Below are positions 55,961 to 64,000 of a stretch of DNA of 64,000 bases, in pieces. This stretch comes from Albugo candida. Its lineage: Eukaryota; Oomycota; Peronosporomycetes; Albuginales; Albuginaceae. Positions within the stretch are counted from its first letter, which is position 1. Every line of letters starts with the position of its first letter. The notes under the pieces were generated by a model. That model did no database searches. It was given only the letters and a program-made list of their open reading frames with translations, and was not told the origin of the DNA. A program made the translations under genes and the position numbers. The stretch spans positions 62,001 to 126,000 of the forward strand of contig CAJNAR010000024.1 in NCBI GenBank assembly GCA_905220665.1. Reading direction: 5' to 3'.

Positions 55961-57988
55961 TCAAATCTGCTCGGCTTCGGCATCGGCATCGGCTCCATTT
56001 GCTTGCGCTGTTGAACGAATGCCATCCAGAAATGCACTAATCGCTATGTGCAGTAATAAATTATACGTAGGTCGCTTTGAATACATATAGAACGCTTACC
56101 ATCTCCACTTGTTGTTCCGAATCCAGCACTCAGGCCAAAGTTGGACATGATCTCGTAGAAATTACCAGAATCGAGTGCAGCTGATAACGAAGCAATGCTT
56201 TGGCGGAGCTGAGGCGAGTGGAACTTTGTATACACCCTAATGAACCTCTAATGCGTCCTATTTTCAATACAAAGCTTACAGTTTCTTGCAGCTCCGTTAT
56301 TGTTTGCAATCCTTCAGGGAGCTCCTTGATCAGTCGTTCCGCAGCCCTCTCATCGTTCAAAACCAAAGAACCAATATTGTTCACGTGTAGAATCTTCAAA
56401 AGCGATATTCTTCTTTGTGGCGGTGGCTACAAATGACAGCTTAAAGGTCATGCGTTCAACATGACGTAACTCGACACTTACCACGAGCGTTTGGACGGTC
56501 TCAAGAGCTTTCTGCAAATAGTCTGCGCTTACAGACGCGACTCTGGATGGGAGAGTATTATTTTGTGTCATTGATGACAAAGGTTTTTCAGGTGCCAAGT
56601 CACACAACCTTGAAGAATTCCCGGATGCTTGCCCTTGATTCCGCGAGTCGGATCGTACTCCTAGTCAAGGGTATGGATGTGGGTGAGGAAAAGAGGCGAA
56701 TGATTATGATCCACACCTACAAATTACACATCGAACACGAGCATATATGAATGTGGTCCAAATATTGTTCCAGCACTACTTACTTGAGATGAGGTAGCAG
56801 CTCAGCAAAGATAGATCAACACCCGAAAGAAATCTGAATCATTCTTTAATCCAATTATCTCTGCTCTGATGTTTCTACGATACCGGCTCCATCTTCAGGA
56901 TGTTGAGCTATCGCCTGGTTGAATGCTTGCATCACCACCCTCTCCTGTGGGACCATGATCGTGACTTTGCGTATTACCTTGCTGATCACTCGAAGCTGCG
57001 GTGTGTGTCTCACGCATACTTTCCTCAATAGCCATTCGAAGCAATTCCTCTTCAGACATCTCATCAACTTCCATATTAGCCACATCGTGATCCTGTGTCG
57101 ATGCTGTTGTAGCTGCAACGGAGCTAGCGGCTCCACTTTGAGATCCGTGAGAGGATGCAGAAACTGCCGATGTTGCCGGAGAAGATGTCGCCGATTGCGC
57201 TGGAAGTCCCATTTGCTGCAAAATATTCTGCAATTCGGACATTTGCACCGAGCTGTTTCCTGTGTTACGACTTGTGCTCCTATTTGCAGGCGTACCGCGA
57301 CTGTTTTCTCCACTCGCCATTGCGCTGCACAGAAGCTTCGTTTAGCAAATTCCATTCCCTACATTTTTGGAAACGACTGACCCGAGCATTTGCATGATCG
57401 CTGTTTGATCCAATTGCATATTTCCACTTCTTCCTCCTTCATTGTTACCTTGTCCGGAGACCGAGTTATTCATCGCATCATTCAGCCTCTTCGTGACTTC
57501 AGAATCGCGTAATGCGTCCTTGTTCTATATCATGATGAATTCCATCTCAATACACGCAATATCATTCACAAAATGATCGTCACCTGCATCCAGTAAAAGA
57601 ATCGGCGAGAAGAGTTTTTGTATTGCAGGAGATACACTCGGTCATGTTCTCGGCCAGTATTCACACGCGAAAATGTCGCTTCTTCTGGGAAGATTATCAC
57701 GTCCTCTTGACTTACTCCCGTCTGGCGATCAAGCCATTGAAAATGAACCAGCTGATCCTCTCCTTTGTACAGACAAATCTTCCCTTTCTTCATATCTGGT
57801 GTCACCAACACTTTGCCATTATTTGTAGGTTTTGCGTGCATTTTCCCAGCATTGAAAGAAACGATCTCACGCTACACGTAGAAGAGAATCTTACTTATGC
57901 ATAGATTTTAGATCTCGATTACCTTTCCCGATGCGGCAGCGCCTCCAAACACGTCACCAAATTGTGAGAAAAGCGAGCGCTGAGCCAT
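55961..57988 (-). CDS. RPN13: Proteasomal ubiquitin receptor RPN13 (ADRM1) with UIM-like motif
   Basis: Eight exons are proposed: 57988-57923, 57871-57584, 57524-57382, 57324-56978, 56660-56482, 56393-56280, 56223-56100, 56043-55961, 447 residues in phase. Introns are 51-88 nt except one of 317 nt (56977-56661), whose borders are the least certain. The Pru domain (about 20-120) is clear: KGKICLYKGEDQLVHFQWLD, IIFPEEATFSRV, RRFFYWMQ. It binds ubiquitin and Rpn2. The middle is Ser/Ala-rich with SELQNILQQMGLP. SEEELLRMAIEESMRE (about 256-271) fits the ubiquitin-interacting motif. The C-terminal DEUBAD domain (ERLIKELPEGLQT, SPQLRQSIASLSAALDSGNF) recruits the deubiquitinase UCH37. If the long intron is wrong, the Pru-UIM part would end at the TGA at 56895 and the DEUBAD would be a separate gene. 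Confidence 0.87.
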
Positions 57989-58085
57989 TTTGATATCTAT
58001 TATTTTCAGTCAAAGTCGAATCTGCGACACATTTGGTAAGTACGGTACTGCTCTTGGATGCCGCATAGAACTCAAGTACAGCCGA
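57989..58085. promoter_or_regulatory. Putative bidirectional promoter RPN13 / NTA1
   Basis: Only 97 bp separate the start codon of RPN13 (minus) from the proposed start of NTA1 (plus). Both promoters and both 5' leaders must lie here or overlap the genes. No TATA box is obvious. Confidence 0.5.
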
Positions 58086-59198
58086 ATGAAAATTCTTATT
58101 GTGCAGTATGGTGGGTGATATGCTTAAAGCGATACTAATGCACTCACATGATGATGATAAGATCCCAAGATAGGAAAAGTTGTGGAGAATATGAATGTAC
58201 CACGATCTCTAACTTAATCTAGATTCTGGGGACGTCATCTCATAGTTTTGCGTGTGCAAGCGTAGCATGTTGATAATCTGCTGAGCGCGTACACTGATAA
58301 GGTCGATCTTTTGGTGTTACCGGAAGTAAGAGATACTTTGCTGACTTTGAATGGGATACAATTACGTGCTGGATTCTCTTTTGTAGATGGCTTTCACAGG
58401 GTACGTTTTCAAAAGTAAGGAGGACATTGAGCCATTCGCTGAGCGCTCGGATGTGGGTGTCACATTCAAGTGGGCAGAAAAGCATGCAAAGCGATTATCA
58501 TGCACAGTAATATGTGGCTATGTTGAAATCGAAGAACAGGATCACGAGCGTGAGCGCATCGTCGTGTTAAAATTATTCACTCTTATTTTTAACACATATA
58601 AATTAGCTCCCAAACTTTACAACTCGATGATCATGGTCAATCCAGATGGTCAATTAGTTTGCAACACAAGAAAGGTATGTAAATCATCTCCATTCATCGA
58701 CAAAGTTAATCAATTTGCTGCATGTAGACTTTTCTCTATGAAACGGACAAGTCGTGGGCGACACCAGGAGATGGTTTTAAATCATTATATTGTCCCGCTT
58801 TACAAAAGCACGTCTCTCTTGGAATTTGCATGGATATCAACCCATACAACTTCACGGCTCCTTTTGACAAATATGAGTTCGGTAATAACGTGGTGAAAGA
58901 GAATCCAAGCGAGCTGGTGATTTTCACGTGTGCTTGGAGTGACTTCGATAGTGAGCAAGAGGATGTCATGCCGACCTTACAGTACTGGGCATCTCGGCTA
59001 AAACCAATCATTGAAGCGTTGAAAAGTGAGATGTTTGGGTTTGAGAATTGCTACTTTGTCTGCTCAAATAGAACTGGGACTGAGAATGGAGTGCATTTTG
59101 TGGGTGGTAGTTGTGTCTTGTCACTTAAAGAACCAGAAATTATAGCATGTGCTAGCCGTAATGAAGAAGTGGTTTTGGAGGTTACATTACCGATTTGA
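58086..59198 (+). CDS. NTA1: Protein N-terminal amidase NTA1 (nitrilase superfamily)
   Basis: NTA1 deamidates N-terminal Asn and Gln, creating N-degrons. Clear exons: 58266-58325, 58387-58549, 58607-58674, 58728-59198 (introns 61, 57 and 53 nt). The 57-nt intron is a multiple of three and open, so a naive ORF reads through it. A first exon probably begins at 58086 with MKILIVQYGG, the usual nitrilase opening, but I could not match its donor phase to the acceptor at 58265. The catalytic triad is present: Glu in LPEMAFTGY, Lys in NTRKTFLYET and Cys in LGICMDINPYNF. The C-terminus runs to LEVTLPI. Divergent from RPN13, another ubiquitin-pathway gene. Confidence 0.82.
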
Positions 59199-62100
59199 CA
59201 GTTTATGTTGTCAATGAATGATCTTCCACCAGAGGACTAATACAAACGCCTAGTCAGAGATTTTTCTATCACAACATCATACCAAAAGGACTTGTGAATG
59301 TGTGGGTCGGCTTAAGTAGCTTTAGGATCATAAAAAACTCAATAGTTTTTGGAAAAGCTGAATACTTGCCTATGGCGAATGTAAGGATCTCTTGCATTCT
59401 CTTCCACTGACTCAGAATGATGTCACATGCATAGAGACCGTTCAAAAATCTGTAATACTGAATGGTGATGATGGGATATTACCACTCAATATCTCGGCAT
59501 TGTTGCATTTTGATTTTCTTCCTGTTTTGTCGTTGTATCTGTAATTGGGCTGCATTGATGCAGTATGGCTCATGGTTTCTTCCACTATGCCGAAACGCGC
59601 ACGCATTGATACATCACGCGGCATGATTTGATTTCTTGGGCAAAAAAGCAAATCTTAGATAATAGATAATAACTATGTCATGAATGACGGTATGGAGTGT
59701 CCCGGTGGGCCCTGAAGAGGTAGCTCCTATAAAACCAGGCAGCAAGAAGTAGCATCTCGTCTCTTCGAATAAATGAAATAGCTTACAATTAGTATGGATT
59801 TTTATTGAGTAGAGTAAATAGATCACTAAGGCTACGCGTGCTACAATTGTTGATGGTGGACAAAATTACGTGCGAGCTCGTCAGAAGTGGCACTACAGAC
59901 GTTACGAGCAATAAACAAGTGCTTGTGTTTTTCATAACTGGGGCTCAATGATGAAGTAGTGTTAAATAGAAAAAAATCCTCACCTGTAGGCCCTTATATG
60001 AAGAAGAGTCACCATGAATTTCGCATAAATGTAAGCGTAAAAGAGTGTAAGAGATTGCACGCAGTTGAGAGGGATGTCGCCATCGTCATTTGCAATATTT
60101 GCATCTTTTTTACATCACGTCATCGGTCTTCGCAGAATATTGGCTCTCTAGTCAGACCGACTGGAAAAGAGGCTGAATCTATCTCTCAGTTTTAATGAAG
60201 AACAGAGCGACTGCGCTTAGAGCGCTATTGGCACATACAAGAGAGCAATGAAGCGATGATGGAGTTTATCCACTTTCAGGGCTAGACGTCGCAGTTGAAC
60301 GAGCAATAGCGTGATAACAGTCATCATGTTCTACTGCTCGTTCAAGATTTTCCATAAAAAATGTCCTAACGGGCTGACTTTAGCAAATACCTATAAATGC
60401 TTTCACGAAGACAGCCGTCTCAACGAGGGTGGCTTCAGGAGCACCATAATGACAAATACTTTGCAATTTGCCAATGCAAACTACAGTGGTCATCGGCCGG
60501 TGTGATGCGCTGATTAGCTTGTTCTATGCTATAGTCTACGACTAAAGCGCACTTTCGTGACACACACGATCATCGAACCAGAAATCAGCAAGCTAGAATA
60601 CATAAAAATCTGAAATAAATTTTTGTAGGAGCTTGCTAAGAACCTTTGACCACTATTCGGTACATGCTCAGCCATTTGGAATGTTGATTTAGAGAGCAAA
60701 AGTAATTCTATGCATCCTTACGTTACTGTCGCTTCTGAAATTAACTTCCTAGGCGATCTTCAGATAATGTAGCTTACTGTGTATGTCTATAGATCCAGCT
60801 TGTGATAACCCATACTCAGCATGTGTAGCCATTCAGCCATTTAATCAAGGTCAAGGCACTTGGATGCACGACGTTAGTTCGAGGAGCGCTCAACACGTCA
60901 GTATCTCAACTTTTGATGGATTGCAGTTACGCCAAGTACAAGCGAGTCACATGTCGGACAAGAAATCTCCTTACACGCATATCGTAGGAAAGGCAGCTCG
61001 TTTCGTATTTTGTATCAAGCCGTATGAAGTCACTTATTCTCATTTTTTAATCATGGTTGTAAGTGTGGTTACAATAAAAACAATCGGAAGTTCAGATGGC
61101 TACCATACGCTGTGAGCCCTGGAGAAACACAGATCGTACAGGCCGCGTTCAAAATGCTGCTCAAGACTTTATGTCTGATCAAACCATGTAGTGGAAGCGA
61201 GCTGACTTTTCGTCAAGTATTTTATGAATCTGAGGACGGATGTGCCAATCCTGGGTACTTTTGCCAAGTTCGGGTTTCACATCAGAACACAGGTATTTGG
61301 ATTACTGGGACGTCATCTTCACAATTCTTTTATCACTCTCACTGCGGACGTCCTGGCGCTATGCAGAATGGGAAAAGCGAGGAGGCGAATCCTTGATTAA
61401 ATATACTGTAGTAGCTGCTGAACTTCCTGTGCATGTTTCTTTCAGTAACGGTTCTTCATTTATGTGAATGACAATGCTTCGCTACAAAATTTCTGGATAA
61501 AATCTTGCTTCCCGAAGCATAATTTTCGTTCCTTGAAAAATCCTGGAAGCAGCAGATATTGCAGTCTGAGCCATGAAAACGTTCCAGTTACAAACTCTGG
61601 AAACAAGTCTCGGTGACCCAAAATGGTTTCTACATGTGGTTTTTACGTCGCTGTAACATGACGAACCTCATGATGAGATCTTCCAATCGATCTGATGGCC
61701 ATTTCTATTGCTTTTTCCTCACAATTAGACACATTGGTTTGTACCGTTATTCCTTGAAGAAGTAAGATGGTGATGATGTCCATCAACCTTTTATCGTGCT
61801 GGTGGGAACAAGTTTAATTTATATGTAATGCTTGATATGGGCACTTCGGCGTTAGATCGATCGTTTTGCAACGATTTACCTAGTCGAATGAGTCGCCCAA
61901 GTCTTAAAATAACATCAATCGATTCTACAGGTGTGAGATACCTGCAACCATTAGACTATCATGAATGATGCGTGCCAACAATCCAGTCACCAAATCCAAC
62001 GTACAATTGTGGCAAGTTCGTGGCGAAAAAAAGAAGGAATTCTAGATCTCACCTGAACCCAATAGCTTACTTGAAAATTTGGCGCCTTGATTCGGGAAAG

Positions 62101-62640
62101 CGAGACGATTCGTCCGAAAGGGTGGCAGCATATCCATCGCGATATGTTTTGTACCCATCTTCATGATCAAATCTTCAAAGATCTTTCATGGCGTCAGCGG
62201 CGCTATCAAACCAGCTTCCACATTTTTCTCTACGTTTCACAAAAGTTCGCTTCTCATTATGATTGTATGTCTGACAGAGGGTAAAATGTTTTCTTCAGGA
62301 GAGGGTGTAATTGAGGTACGATACAATACGAATGATCAGGATCACCTTGGTGTTGTACATGCGCACGATAAATGCTTCGAAGTCACAAACACGGTGGTTT
62401 TTCAATCTCCTGCATACAACAGGCGGCCCGGAACGAAATTCAGAAAGACTCAGTCATCTTCAAATAGCAGTGCGATGGATATTCGCTTGTGGCATCATTC
62501 GGAGCATTGATAAATGTGCATCAAGGTGAGAAGCTGTACGCGAAGTGAAGTATCACGATCCAAGTGCGTACTTGTCATCAGTGTGATGCGCCTGTGATCA
62601 TAGTTAGTCCGTGTGAGAACAACAATGAAAGAAAACGCTT
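59199..62640. other. Degenerate region, no gene recognised
   Basis: Short frames only. The longest are plus-strand: 60783-61115 (110 codons), 61112-61396 (94 codons, with PGETQIVQAAFKMLL) and 62163-62510 (115 codons). They might be pieces of one or more decayed genes with frame changes. No signal peptide, domain or paralogue within the window supports them. Confidence 0.4.
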
Positions 62641-62659
62641 TATGATAAATGAATCATGC

Positions 62660-62775
62660 TATCAGTATCCTACTTGTGTTTACCATCTGACGGCACTGCG
62701 GCGCCGAGAGAGATCGTAAAAAACAGCCGCAGAGCGTCATTAAAATGAAATCCATTCTAACCATGAAATTTTGAA
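62660..62775 (-). pseudogene. K-family relic (signal peptide part)
   Basis: Reads MVRMDFILMTLCGCFLRSL, close to the K signal peptide, followed by a frameshift and then stop-containing sequence. The flank GTGAGAACAACAATGAAAG near 62610 also resembles the 3' flank of the K gene at 41992. No core motif remains. Confidence 0.5.
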
Positions 62776-63230
62776 GGGACCGTGTATTCGCAAAGTAGAA
62801 AGTAAAACGAAGAAATTGTTGCACGGAATAGCTTGAAAATCTAGCACATCACGAAGAGACACCACATTGATGAGGGTGCATTAAAATATTCGTACATGGT
62901 TGGGAAGTTTTAATGGGTCAGTGTCTCTACCTCTGGACGCCATTTCCCGATATCTACCCTTTGATTATCGAAATGCACCCGACTCATTCATTTACTTCGC
63001 CTTTTTTCACTGTTACAAAGATTGTCTAGACGTTTCGCATAAGGACGCTTCTACATTCGCTCCTTAGTATCAACGGTAGACTTTTCTACTGATATTCCAC
63101 CGTGATTCTAATGGTGCGGTTCCTATATCTCCATGCACCCGCTGACGTTTGATACAACACGATGAGCATTCTTCGTATCCGGTGATAGCAACCAAGCATA
63201 AGCATAATGTCGCTTGGGAGTGAAATGACT
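62776..63230. other. K-upstream cassette, degenerate
   Basis: Similar in order to the K-upstream regions at 42.3-42.95 and 44.75-45.2 kb (for example TGATACAACACGATGAGCAT near 63150). No gene recognised. Confidence 0.4.
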
Positions 63231-63249
63231 CCGCTTTTTGCATATGGTA

Positions 63250-63745
63250 TGTCACCATTCGAAGATACTCTTAAACGAGTTTCCGGAAAATTGGAGCTTG
63301 AACAGAGGTCATATAATTCTTGTTGCCGCTTTCTGCATCTGTTTTATCCGTACTATCAGCCTATGCAACTTATGACTGTGTGTAGACGTGAGAAGTGGTC
63401 AAAATTTCGAAATCTATCCAGTTTCACATGAATTCGCACAGAGATGGCCCCTACCTCGTGCTCATTGAGGCGTAAATGACCGTGATTCGGTCATTCAGAA
63501 TCTTTGGAATGGAATTGGGAATTTTTTGATTCTTTACTGGCATGTGCTGCGCCGAAGCGTCAATGTTCTCATGCAAAATTGCATGCTGCGCTTCCTTTTG
63601 ATCTCATTGGTAGCAGCAGTATCTGCATTCGTCGTACCCGTATATGCATTTCACCAATTAATGTAGTGCCGGACTCTACCGAGATCGTAAGGTAGCAACA
63701 AATGCCGAAGGTATAACTGCCACCATCAACAGTTATGTAGGCTGG
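63250..63745 (-). pseudogene. S-family relic
   Basis: Matches several separate parts of the S gene in order: the Ser/Asn-rich middle near 63310-63350, and the N-terminal region near 63560-63720, with the plus-strand GACTCTACCGAGATCGTAAG block that encodes the signal-peptide end in intact copies. No open frame. S-upstream-like sequence continues to the window end. Confidence 0.5.
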
Positions 63746-64000
63746 AGTATTTCGATTAATGTTGGCAATTCAGTCTTGCTTATTCGTTGCAAAATGAAAA
63801 GCTACAAGAATGAACATTAAGCATTGATTATATAGCGGTAACCGCGTGACACTATTCTCGATATTCTAGAATATTTTGCAGGCGAATCTGGACGTAGACA
63901 AAGGTGATTATAAACTTGAGGGTGCACTGTTCTTTGATTAGGAAAAAAGTCAATAATACGTATTTGTAACACCTTACAAAAGGGCAACGAGTCAACCAAA

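Noticed and set aside
58540..58620. Continuous open frame through the NTA1 middle
   Set aside because: The 57-nt stretch with GTGAGC donor and ATTAG acceptor is an in-frame intron; removing it joins EEQDHE to PKLYNSMIMVNP as in nitrilases.
1..64000. CRISPR arrays, tRNA or rRNA genes, bacterial-type operons
   Set aside because: No regular spaced repeats, no cloverleaf-like segment noticed, and the coding genes have spliceosomal introns; a tRNAscan run was not possible.

Overview
The window looks like a piece of a compact oomycete nuclear genome, most likely a white-rust pathogen of the Albugo type (inference). Protein genes carry short GT-AG introns, mostly 41-63 nt. Housekeeping genes are separated by tens of bases. 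The rest is dominated by duplicated small secreted proteins, several with an RxLR-type motif after a signal peptide. No tRNA, rRNA, CRISPR array or bacterial operon was seen.

Layout. 1-7.6 kb: the 5' part of BMS1 (ribosome biogenesis), a TORTIFOLIA1/SPIRAL2-like microtubule-associated protein, and three secreted Gly/Tyr/Gln-rich repeat proteins, all on the minus strand. 8-41 kb: an accessory region built from repeated copies of a roughly 15 kb module. Each module contains, in varying states of decay, an S gene (secreted, disordered, basic C-terminus), a K gene (small secreted protein with RxLR/RxLG motif), a spacer of broken sequence, a broken APC-type amino-acid permease, a broken plus-strand coding region, further K sequence and sometimes a small secreted CxxC protein. 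42-45 kb: a local tandem array of three intact K genes. 45.4-46.5 kb: a longer secreted disordered protein. 47.5-59.2 kb: a dense housekeeping block holding an AGC kinase of the Rim15/IREH1/Greatwall type with PDZ domain, an FGGY sugar kinase, a ZnT5/MSC2-like zinc transporter, the proteasome ubiquitin receptor RPN13 and the N-terminal amidase NTA1. 59.2-64 kb: mostly decayed sequence with remnants of K and S genes.

Interpretation. The housekeeping blocks (ribosome assembly, microtubules, proteasome and N-degron pathways, zinc transport) flank a fast-evolving island of candidate host-translocated effectors. Copies in the island differ by nonsense mutations, small indels, in-frame repeat expansions, two MITE-like insertions and abrupt switches between high and low identity. 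These suggest continuing duplication, gene conversion and loss. In the entries, 'K family' and 'S family' are labels used only here.
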